Below, in pieces: positions 6,803 to 13,035 of a stretch of 13,035 nt of DNA. The stretch is from Methanomassiliicoccaceae archaeon UBA537. Lineage in GTDB: Archaea > Thermoplasmatota > Thermoplasmata > Methanomassiliicoccales > Methanomethylophilaceae. Under the pieces are notes generated by a model. The model searched no databases. It was not told the DNA's origin and saw only the letters and a list, made by a program, of their open reading frames with translations. The stretch spans positions 1 through 13,035 of the forward strand of contig DATC01000074.1 of NCBI GenBank assembly GCA_002504495.1. The letters run 5' to 3'. Made by a program: the position numbers and the translations under genes. Positions within the stretch are counted from its first letter, which is position 1. Each line of letters begins with the position of its first letter.

Positions 6803-8041
6803 TCAATACCTGTTGTCGAAGAAGCGGCAGGTCTTCTTCTCGCTCCTCGGAAGGTACCCTACCGGGACCGCTTTGGGCACTACGGTGATGTTCACCTTCG
6901 CCTTCAGCTTCTCCACGAGCTGCCTCTCCAGCTCCGCCTTGGGGCCGTCGTCGGCGATCGGCGTCTCGAAGAACACCGTCACGATGTCCCTCCCGTTGAG
7001 ATGGTCTATCATCACCTGATACTCGCTCGTGGCGCCTTCGATGTCCGAGAGGACCTCGTCGAACTGGGCGGGGAACATGTTGCATCCCTTGACCTTGACC
7101 ATGTCGTCGGTCCTGCCCATGATGATGTCGATCCTCGGGAATCTGGATCCGCACGGGCAGTCTCCCGGGACGATACGGGTGAGGTCGTGGGTGCGGTACC
7201 TGATCAGCGGAGCACCTTCCTTGCGGAACGCCGTGATGACGAGCTCGCCCATCTCCCCGTCCGGCAGGACCTTCAGGGTCTTGGGATCGATGATCTCGAA
7301 GTACACGTAGTCGTCCCACATGTGTATGCCGTTGCGATAGTCGCAGCTTATCCCGATACCGGGACCGTAGATCTCGGTCAGACCGTAGATGTCGTAGAAG
7401 TCGACGCCGAGATACTCCGCTATCTCGGCCCTCATCTTCTCTCCCCAACGTTCTGATCCGATTATCCCCTTCTTCAGGACGAGACGGTCGCGGATCCCGC
7501 GGCGGCGTATCTCCTCGGACAGGAGGAGAGCATACGACGAGGTGGCCGTGAGCACGGTCGTACCCATGTCCTCCATCATCTTGAGCTGCTTCTCCGTGTT
7601 GCCGGGACCCATGGGCACCGCCATCGCACCTAGCCTCTCGCAACCCGCTTGGAATCCGATGCCCGCGGTCCAAAGGCCGTATCCGGGAGTGATCTGTATG
7701 ACATCGTCCTCGGTGACTCCGGCCATGCGGTAGCACCTCTCGAACATGATGGCCCAGTCCTCCACATCCTTCCGGGTGTACGGGATGACCACCGGCGTCC
7801 CTGTCGTCCCGGAGGAGCTGTGGATCCTGACGATGTCCCTCTTGGGAACGGCGGCGAGGCCCAGCGGATAGGCCGCCCTGAGGTCGGCCTTGTCGGTGAA
7901 GGGGAGCGTCTCGAACTCCTCCTGCGTCTCTATGGAGGAGACGTCGATCCCGTCGTACTTGCGCGCGTAGAACGGACTCCTCTCCTTGATCGTGCGAAGG
8001 AGACGGATGATGTTCTCCCTCTGATACTCATTCATCCTCAT
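6803..8041 (-). CDS. Phenylacetate-CoA ligase family enzyme (PaaK-like)
   Basis: Adenylate-forming enzyme expected to join an aryl acid such as phenylacetate or indoleacetate to coenzyme A using ATP. From the ATG at 8041 the 412 residues show the phosphate-binding loop SSSGTTGTP (75-83), YGLTEI (219-224), YRTHDL (282-287), and GRTDDMVKVKGCNMFP (309-324), with a C-terminal lysine near K403 in the position of the catalytic lysine. Length is close to the usual 430. The ATG at 8041 overlaps the Sel1 gene stop as ATGA, and GGAG lies 11 bases upstream; a second ATG at 8035 is possible. In archaea such enzymes often work with 2-oxoacid:ferredoxin oxidoreductases to recover aromatic amino acids from aryl acids, but no such partner is in the window. 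It is the last gene of the Sel1 operon. Confidence 0.9.
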   Translation of the reverse strand: MRMNEYQRENIIRLLRTIKERSPFYARKYDGIDVSSIETQEEFETLPFTDKADLRAAYPLGLAAVPKRDIVRIHSSSGTTGTPVVIPYTRKDVEDWAIMFERCYRMAGVTEDDVIQITPGYGLWTAGIGFQAGCERLGAMAVPMGPGNTEKQLKMMEDMGTTVLTATSSYALLLSEEIRRRGIRDRLVLKKGIIGSERWGEKMRAEIAEYLGVDFYDIYGLTEIYGPGIGISCDYRNGIHMWDDYVYFEIIDPKTLKVLPDGEMGELVITAFRKEGAPLIRYRTHDLTRIVPGDCPCGSRFPRIDIIMGRTDDMVKVKGCNMFPAQFDEVLSDIEGATSEYQVMIDHLNGRDIVTVFFETPIADDGPKAELERQLVEKLKAKVNITVVPKAVPVGYLPRSEKKTCRFFDNRY

Positions 8042-8769
8042 TCGATACCCATCTCCTTGAGCTTCTCTTCGGCCGGAGCGCTTCCTCTGGAAGCGGCCTT
8101 CCTGAACCATTTCACGGCGTTCGTCTCGCTCTTCGCCATACCCTCGCCGGAGAGCGACAGCATGCCGAGCATGTACATCGCCTCCTCCGAGCCGGAATCG
8201 GCGGCTGAAGCGAGGAGCGACACCGCCTTCTTCATGTTGCGTGGCACGCCGTCGCCGCGGAGCATCATCCCGGCAAGCCTGACGGAGGACCTCCCGTATC
8301 CGGCGGCCGATGCCTTCGAGTACAGCTCCGCCGCACGCTTCGGATCGCGCTCGCATCCGCGGCCCTCCTCGCACATGACGCCGAGACGGTGCATGGCGAG
8401 GACGCTGCCGGCATCCGCGGCCTTGGAATACCAGTATCCGGCCTTATCCCAGTCCTGCTCGACTCCGACCACGTCGGAGTACATGAAGCCGAGATTGAAC
8501 ATCGCCTGGGGATAGCCGAGCTCCGCCGACCTCTCGTACAGCTCCATGGCTCCCGGGATATCGGCCTTGACCCCGTAGCCGTGGGCCTTGATATAGCCGA
8601 GATTGCACATGGCCTCGGCGTTGCCCTGATCGGCCGCCAGACCGAACCATCTGGCCGCCTCCCTTCTGTCCTGTCCTACGCCGTCGCCCTTGAAGAAGAG
8701 ATAGCCCATGGCCGTCTGGGCGTCCGGATCGCCTGCCTGCGCCGCCTTCAGAACCGTCTCGAACGACAT
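8038..8769 (-). CDS. Sel1-repeat protein C (243 residues, about 7 repeats)
   Basis: Built almost entirely of Sel1-like repeats of 36 residues, an alpha-helical solenoid related to TPR that usually mediates protein-protein contacts. Repeat cores can be read as AMGYLFFKGDGV, NLGYIKAHGYGV, NLGFMYSDVVGV, RLGVMCEEGRGC, LAGMMLRGDGV and MLGMLSLSGEGM. There is no signal peptide or membrane segment, so it is probably cytoplasmic. The ATG at 8769 follows AGGAG by 6 bases and overlaps the end of Sel1 protein B by 22 bases. The stop overlaps the ligase start as ATGA. Its partner is unknown; the coupling to the ligase gene suggests a shared role or shared regulation. Confidence 0.88.
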   Translation of the reverse strand: MSFETVLKAAQAGDPDAQTAMGYLFFKGDGVGQDRREAARWFGLAADQGNAEAMCNLGYIKAHGYGVKADIPGAMELYERSAELGYPQAMFNLGFMYSDVVGVEQDWDKAGYWYSKAADAGSVLAMHRLGVMCEEGRGCERDPKRAAELYSKASAAGYGRSSVRLAGMMLRGDGVPRNMKKAVSLLASAADSGSEEAMYMLGMLSLSGEGMAKSETNAVKWFRKAASRGSAPAEEKLKEMGIE

Positions 8770-9860
8770 CGTCGGCTCCTGGTGTGCGTCCTGCGGATGT
8801 ACTGCTCGGGCCTGTCGACGTATTTGGACAGGTAGTAGTACGCGGCGAGGAAGCCGTTGAACGCGGCATCCGAGTACAGCTTGACGATCTGGGAATCGTC
8901 CGTCGGGAACCTGTTGGACTCGTAGGTCCTGGCGAGATAGAACTCCGCGTCGGCGGAACCCGCGTTGGCGGCCCTCGACAGCAGCTTGATGGCATCCAGA
9001 TCGTCCCTGTCGACACCGAGGCCGTTGTGGCGCATCATGGCCATGGCGAACATGGCGTCGGGGCTTCCGAGCTTGGCCGCGTGGGTGTAGCATTGATAGG
9101 CGCTTTCTATGTCGCCCTCGTCGAACTTGCGGTCGGCGGCCGCCAGGGCCCTGGCCCTGTTGTCGAGCTCGCGCTGCGCCTCCGTCCTGGAGAGCCTGTC
9201 GATGCGGGACTCCATGGTCTCCTGGGGCTCTCCGGCCAAGGTCTCCATGACGGAGTTCCAGCTCAGGATGCACTTCTCGTGGCCCATGTCGACGCCGTAC
9301 TTGTACCACCTGGCGGCCTCGATGGGATCCTTCATGATCCTGCTGAGCCCGTACTCGTAGCACATGCCGATCCGGAGGAAGAACTCCCCGTCGCCGGTGA
9401 TGGCGGCCGACGAGAACCATACCTCGGCATCCGAGGCGGACTGCTGGACGCCCATCCCGTGGGCGTACATGTATCCCACATAGAACTTGGCGAGCGAGGA
9501 GCCCTGCTCGGCCGCCCTGTTGAACCATGCGAAGGCCTGCGTCCTGTCGCGGGGAACCATCTCTCCGCGGATGTAGGATTCGGCGAGGCTCATCTGGGCG
9601 TTGACGTTGCCCAGCTCGGCGGAGCTGCGTAGGTGCTCGAAGGCCTTCTCGCGGTCCATGGGGACGAAATCCCCGTCGCGGTAGATCGAGACGAGCTCCC
9701 AATGGGCGCGGGCGCATCCCAGCGAGGCGGCGCGCTCGTACCAGCGGACTGCCCGGCCCATGTCCATGTCCATCTCCTTGCCGGTCTGCATGAAGTACCC
9801 CAGCGCCAGGCAGGCGTAGGGGTCGTTCATGTCGGCATCGGCCATCAGATCGCTCTTCAT
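8748..9860 (-). CDS. Sel1-repeat protein B (370 residues, about 8 repeats)
   Basis: Second of three neighbouring Sel1-like proteins, cytoplasmic by appearance. Repeats run from the N-terminus (for example ALGYFMQTGKEM, SLAESYIRGEMVPRD, YVGYMYAHGMGVQQ, RIGMCYEYGL), are broken around residues 205-240 by a charged helical stretch containing ESRIDRLSRTEAQREL, and resume with two or three more repeats. The C-terminal 15 residues are arginine-rich and lie where the next gene begins, so they may be a by-product of the 22-base overlap. The start at 9860 overlaps the stop of Sel1 protein A as ATGA. Function unknown; a binding scaffold is the family expectation. Confidence 0.87.
   Translation of the reverse strand: MKSDLMADADMNDPYACLALGYFMQTGKEMDMDMGRAVRWYERAASLGCARAHWELVSIYRDGDFVPMDREKAFEHLRSSAELGNVNAQMSLAESYIRGEMVPRDRTQAFAWFNRAAEQGSSLAKFYVGYMYAHGMGVQQSASDAEVWFSSAAITGDGEFFLRIGMCYEYGLSRIMKDPIEAARWYKYGVDMGHEKCILSWNSVMETLAGEPQETMESRIDRLSRTEAQRELDNRARALAAADRKFDEGDIESAYQCYTHAAKLGSPDAMFAMAMMRHNGLGVDRDDLDAIKLLSRAANAGSADAEFYLARTYESNRFPTDDSQIVKLYSDAAFNGFLAAYYYLSKYVDRPEQYIRRTHTRSRRCRSRRF
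8776..8780 (-). promoter_or_regulatory. Ribosome binding site of Sel1 protein C
   Basis: AGGAG on the minus strand, 6 bases before the ATG at 8769 and inside the end of the preceding gene. It picks this Met over any farther upstream start in the long open frame. Confidence 0.55.
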
Positions 9861-11323
9861 CTTCTTCCGCCAGCCTTGATCTTCTCGAGAAGGGCCTTCG
9901 CATCGGGATCGCCCTGACGGGCCGCAAGGGTGAGGAGCTTCTTCGCCTTGGGGATGTTGCGGGAAACGATCTCTCCGTCATAGTAGATCTTCCCGAGGTA
10001 GTACTGGGCCTCGAAATAGCCGTCGTCGGCCGTCTCCTTGAGCATCCTCAGCCCTTCCTCCATGTTCTTCTCCGTTCCGGTGCCGGTGATCTTCATCATG
10101 GCGAGGAAGGACTTCGCTCCGGGGTGGCCCTGGTCGGCCGCCTGATCGAACCAGACCGCGGCCTCCTCCGGATCCTTCTCGCATCCGCGACCCTCGTACA
10201 GCATGCATCCGAGGCAGTACTGGGAGTTGACCTCGCTTCCTTCGGCGGCGCTCCTGAAGTACTCATAGGACTTCTCGTCGTCCTGCTGGAAGAAGACCCC
10301 GGATCCGTACATGCATCCGAGGGCGTACTGGGCGTATCCGTTGCACTGGTCGGCGGCCACCGTGAACCACTTGGCGGCCTTTCCGAGGTCGCGGGGGAGC
10401 AGCTGCCCTTCATAGCACATGTTGCCGAGATCGACCATCGCCTGCTGGTATCCGCCCTCGCAGCTCTTCTCCAGCCAATACAGGGCGCGGGAGGGGTCCC
10501 GCTTGACCCCCTGGCCGTAGGCGAGCATCATGCCCAGCTGATAGGCGGCCTCGGCATGCCCCTGCTCGGCGGCCTTCTCGAAGAACTCGGCGGCGCGGGC
10601 CTCGCTGGACCAGCGCATCTTCGGCGTGGCGCACAGGCATCCGAATGCGAACTGCGCGTCGCGGTCTCCGGCATCGGCGGCGTTCTCGTACCATACCGCG
10701 GCGGTGTTGAGATCGGGATCCTCGTCGCCGAGGCCCTCGTCGTAGTACTGGCCGATGCGGTACATGGCATTGGCGTCTCCCGCCTCGGCGGCCCTCCTGA
10801 GCCATCCGAGTCCGCGGACCGGATCCTTCGGGACTCCCTTCCCCTTGACGAGCATCCATCCGACGGTGCGCTGGGCGACCGCATCGCCCAGATCGGCGCA
10901 TACGGTGTAGAACCTGATCGCCTCGGCATGGTTCTTGCGCACGAGAGGGGTCCCGCGATCGTACATGTCGAACATCTTCTCGCATGCGGAGGAATCCCTC
11001 TCCTCCGCACGGAGCCTGACGGCCATGATGCCGGTCTCGTCGGCCTCGTCGTTGCGGGAGATCTCGTCGGACACGATGCCGGCGGGGACGTGTCCCGAGG
11101 AGGCCGCGATGGAGAACATCTCCTTGGCGGCTGCGATATCGCGGATCTGCCCTCCCTCTCCGAGATAGAGGAGCAGTCCGTGCAGATAGCACGCGTCCGG
11201 GTCCCCCTCGGAAGCACCCTTCTCGGCGGCTTTCGAAGCGGCGGCGAGATCGAAATCGGGCGAGGCGCAGTCCATCAGTCTGCGAGCAGGCGAATAAAGC
11301 CAATCCTCATCGACCGCATACAT
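9857..11323 (-). CDS. Sel1-repeat protein A (488 residues, about 11-12 repeats)
   Basis: First and longest gene of the Sel1 operon. After a divergent N-terminal 120 residues with degenerate repeats, clear 36-residue Sel1 units follow to the end, with cores such as TVGWMLVKGKGVPKDP, QLGMMLAYGQGVKRDP, CLGCMLYEGRGCEKDP and YLGKIYYDGEIV. No signal peptide or transmembrane helix is visible. I chose the ATG at 11323 because a TATA-like box is centred 25 bases upstream; an in-frame TTG at 11335 would lie inside the expected untranscribed region. The stop overlaps Sel1 protein B as ATGA. The role is unknown. Confidence 0.88.
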   Translation of the reverse strand: MYAVDEDWLYSPARRLMDCASPDFDLAAASKAAEKGASEGDPDACYLHGLLLYLGEGGQIRDIAAAKEMFSIAASSGHVPAGIVSDEISRNDEADETGIMAVRLRAEERDSSACEKMFDMYDRGTPLVRKNHAEAIRFYTVCADLGDAVAQRTVGWMLVKGKGVPKDPVRGLGWLRRAAEAGDANAMYRIGQYYDEGLGDEDPDLNTAAVWYENAADAGDRDAQFAFGCLCATPKMRWSSEARAAEFFEKAAEQGHAEAAYQLGMMLAYGQGVKRDPSRALYWLEKSCEGGYQQAMVDLGNMCYEGQLLPRDLGKAAKWFTVAADQCNGYAQYALGCMYGSGVFFQQDDEKSYEYFRSAAEGSEVNSQYCLGCMLYEGRGCEKDPEEAAVWFDQAADQGHPGAKSFLAMMKITGTGTEKNMEEGLRMLKETADDGYFEAQYYLGKIYYDGEIVSRNIPKAKKLLTLAARQGDPDAKALLEKIKAGGRR

Positions 11324-11342
11324 GGAACGGTCCAATACAGAG

Positions 11343-11353
11343 TATTATAATAA
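11343..11353 (-). promoter_or_regulatory. TATA-like box of the Sel1-ligase operon
   Basis: TTATTATAATA on the minus strand is centred 25 bases before the ATG at 11323. This spacing places the transcription start on the start codon, the arrangement also seen for the exporter. It supports the ATG start and a leaderless message. Confidence 0.65.
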
Positions 11354-11365
11354 GCATGGCGGAAG

Positions 11366-11393
11366 AGGCGACGGGCATATTGATCCGTCGCCT
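11366..11393. repeat. Perfect 9-base inverted repeat just upstream of the Sel1 promoter
   Basis: AGGCGACGG / CCGTCGCCT with a 10-base loop, 13 bases upstream of the TATA-like box. It could be a regulator site for the Sel1 operon or the terminator of the adhesin gene upstream. Nothing in the window identifies a cognate regulator. Confidence 0.5.
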
Positions 11394-11449
11394 GATCTGT
11401 CTGAACAAAGAACAGCCAAGCAGACCGAGCGATCGCCTGACTGGGAAGA

Positions 11450-11465
11450 AGGCCCCGAAGGGCCT
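11450..11465 (-). terminator. cUUCGg tetraloop hairpin downstream of the adhesin gene
   Basis: Read on the minus strand, AGGCCC-TTCG-GGGCCT forms a 6-base stem closed by the exceptionally stable cUUCGg loop, 74 bases after the adhesin stop and followed by TCTTCCC. It probably stabilises or ends the adhesin message. Confidence 0.5.
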
Positions 11466-11492
11466 GTTTAGATTACAGAGCAGCCATCGATC

Positions 11493-11511
11493 TCAACAGC
11501 AGACCTGTTGA
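11493..11511. repeat. Perfect 7-base inverted repeat after the adhesin stop
   Basis: TCAACAG-CAGAC-CTGTTGA, 28 bases beyond the adhesin stop codon. Possibly part of the same 3' end structure as the nearby tetraloop hairpin. The remaining bases of the gap 11354-11538 show no gene or tRNA that I can see. Confidence 0.4.
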
Positions 11512-11538
11512 TTCATCATCGGGTTTGACTCTCTGACA

Positions 11539-13035
11539 TCATTGTTTCGATGCAACGGCATCGGTTCCATCGATTGTTATCTTATTCCCTTCCGAAATAA
11601 GCAACTGTCCATACGGTGTTTCGCTTTCCGTCTGTATAAGATCATTCTGATCATATTTCACAGAATTGACCATGATGTTCGAGATTGTTGTATCGCTAAT
11701 GGCGATGACTCCTGCCTCTACATTCACCCTTCCGCAGAACGCGTTTGTTGTAGCCACACGTTCTGTTGCTGTTATCGTGACGTTCGAAACACTGTTTCCG
11801 GAAATAATCAATGAGGATGCACTTTTCTCGTTGCATACATAGCCTACCAACGAACCTACATTCTTTCCTCCAGAGATTTCAACATCATCAACAGAACAAT
11901 TCTTCATATTCGCGTACGAATCTCCGAAAAGTCCACCGGCATAACAACCGTTGGCATTGATGGTAATGGATGAACTGGAAATACGGACATTCTCCGAAGA
12001 TCCTGCCGAGAATCCTGCTGCTACACCGACAAACGCATTATCTACGTTGCAGGTAATACGGATGTTCTCAAATGAAATATTCGAGATCTTGTCAACCCTG
12101 CTTACGAAACCACCGAACTTGCCTTTACCAGTATCGATAGCACTAACAATCGCGTTCTTTACTGTGAAAACAGAACCGTCGTTCGTTCCGTCGATCGAAG
12201 CATATCTGAAATCGATAGTGTCCATCGACTCATTTTTGAAATCAAGATCCGCAACGAGCTTCACATCATAAGAATACAGATACTGAAGACCATACTTTAT
12301 GCTCATGAATGCCTGAAGCTTGTCATTGATGGCATCATAGCCCTCATTGATGCTCTTGAATCCTTCCGCCGATTCCACTTCGAAATATCCTCCAGATGTG
12401 TACTGGGTAGCAGATTGCAGGATTCCATATCCTGTGTATCCGTCACCGTAGAATCTGTATGTCCATCCGGAATTGGCAGGGATGCTCTTCAATGTAGGTG
12501 TCAGATCATCCGGAATCTCGAAAACGATGTTCTTGAGACTGCTGCTGCCGAGGTCCCATTCGCCCGCAGTGACGAGGACTATGGCATCGATCTTCTTTCC
12601 GCCGAGGAGGTTACTGTCGTACTCATCCTGAGTCAGTTTGACCAGATCGCTGTCTTTGAAAGCGAACAGCTTACCGTCCACGCAGAGGACTCCCCCGGGA
12701 GAACCCTGCCTTCCGTATATACGGTCAATCGGGATTTCATTGGATTTCACGGTGTTGTCGATGGCGGTGCAATCCGTGACGAAAACACCTCCGTTCTTCT
12801 CATCCTTGGTCTGTCCTGTGCCAATAGTTCCCATGAGGGAGCCTGCCTTGTCGTTCGCAGTCCCGGTACTGGTGATGGTGCAGCCCGTCACCGAGCAGTT
12901 CTTGAACTCGTCGCGGGTCCAGTCATCTCCGGTGGCGTGACCGATGAGACCTCCGGCAGAGCCGGGTGAAGAGATCAAAGTGTTCTCGACAGTTGAATTC
13001 TCAATAGTCAGAACTTCGAAGACAGGACCATTGCT
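11539..13035 (-). CDS. Adhesin-like beta-helix surface protein, C-terminal part (partial at window edge)
   Basis: The frame is open to the right edge, so the N-terminus and any signal peptide lie outside; 498 residues are seen. It is rich in Ser, Thr, Asn, Gly, Val and Ile, with repeating short strands and GLUG-like turns such as GGLIGHA, GSLMGTI, GGFVSRV, GGLFGDS and GSLVGYV. These fit a right-handed beta-helix. A middle segment, YDVKLVADLDFKNES with a following GTNDGSVFTVKNA, resembles the module that precedes GLUG repeats in archaeal and bacterial surface adhesins. No C-terminal membrane anchor or sorting motif is visible. Sampled 60-base stretches are about 60-63% GC beyond 12540 but 37-50% from 11580 to 12480, unlike the neighbours, which suggests a mosaic or acquired gene. 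The apparent TTG start at 12978 is not a real start, since coding continues upstream. Confidence 0.8.
   Translation of the reverse strand, partial: SNGPVFEVLTIENSTVENTLISSPGSAGGLIGHATGDDWTRDEFKNCSVTGCTITSTGTANDKAGSLMGTIGTGQTKDEKNGGVFVTDCTAIDNTVKSNEIPIDRIYGRQGSPGGVLCVDGKLFAFKDSDLVKLTQDEYDSNLLGGKKIDAIVLVTAGEWDLGSSSLKNIVFEIPDDLTPTLKSIPANSGWTYRFYGDGYTGYGILQSATQYTSGGYFEVESAEGFKSINEGYDAINDKLQAFMSIKYGLQYLYSYDVKLVADLDFKNESMDTIDFRYASIDGTNDGSVFTVKNAIVSAIDTGKGKFGGFVSRVDKISNISFENIRITCNVDNAFVGVAAGFSAGSSENVRISSSSITINANGCYAGGLFGDSYANMKNCSVDDVEISGGKNVGSLVGYVCNEKSASSLIISGNSVSNVTITATERVATTNAFCGRVNVEAGVIAISDTTISNIMVNSVKYDQNDLIQTESETPYGQLLISEGNKITIDGTDAVASKQ

Noticed and set aside
10124..11350. 408-residue plus-strand open frame with repeated patterns
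   Set aside because: It mirrors the Sel1 repeats of the minus-strand gene, so its periodicity is inherited. No promoter or ribosome binding site supports it.
11336..11538. tRNA or other known RNA gene in the intergenic gap
   Set aside because: No cloverleaf, T-loop or CCA-end pattern could be formed; only short hairpins were found.
11539..12978. TTG at 12978 as the start of the adhesin gene
   Set aside because: Coding continues upstream in the same frame to the window edge with the same strand-turn composition, so the gene is simply cut by the window.
1..13035. CRISPR array or insertion sequence
   Set aside because: No regularly spaced direct repeats, transposase motifs or paired terminal repeats were seen.

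Overview
The window most likely comes from an archaeon. It carries an archaeal replication factor C small subunit, an Orc1/Cdc6 initiator, an NcsA/TtuA-type tRNA thiolase with the archaeal zinc-finger layout and a methanogen-type long Nif3 protein. TATA-like boxes sit about 25 nt before several start codons. The high GC (near 60%), the phenylacetate-CoA ligase, the Sel1-repeat proteins and a large beta-helix surface protein would fit a gut or sediment member of the Thermoplasmatota such as Methanomassiliicoccales. That placement is inference.

Left half (1-5656), mostly minus strand. A tightly packed run reads right to left: DHA2-type MFS exporter, MarR regulator, isochorismatase-fold cysteine hydrolase, Nif3-like protein, Orc1/Cdc6, NcsA/TtuA. 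Neighbours overlap, by ATGA junctions or by longer stretches. The exporter promoter has a TATA-like box 25 nt before the ATG and two overlapping palindromes that look like MarR operators, so the exporter-regulator pair is probably autoregulated. Two genes (marR and cdc6) have no stop at the end of their conserved domain; their frames run on through the next gene. At the far left a plus-strand C-terminal fragment with a CxxCxxC motif converges on the thiolase gene.

Centre (5657-6802). Replication factor C small subunit is divergent from the exporter and ends in a perfect hairpin shared with the convergent ligase gene.

Right half (6803-11353), minus strand. Three consecutive Sel1-repeat proteins (about 11-12, 8 and 7 repeats) and a phenylacetate-CoA ligase family enzyme form a four-gene overlapping operon behind a probable leaderless promoter. 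A roughly 200-bp intergenic stretch upstream holds three inverted repeats, one of which gives a cUUCGg tetraloop hairpin on the minus strand.

Right edge (11539-13035). The C-terminal part of a large adhesin-like beta-helix protein. Its base composition shifts sharply within the gene (about 60% GC upstream, near 37-50% towards the C-terminus) and differs from the rest of the window. No tRNA, rRNA, CRISPR array or insertion sequence was seen.
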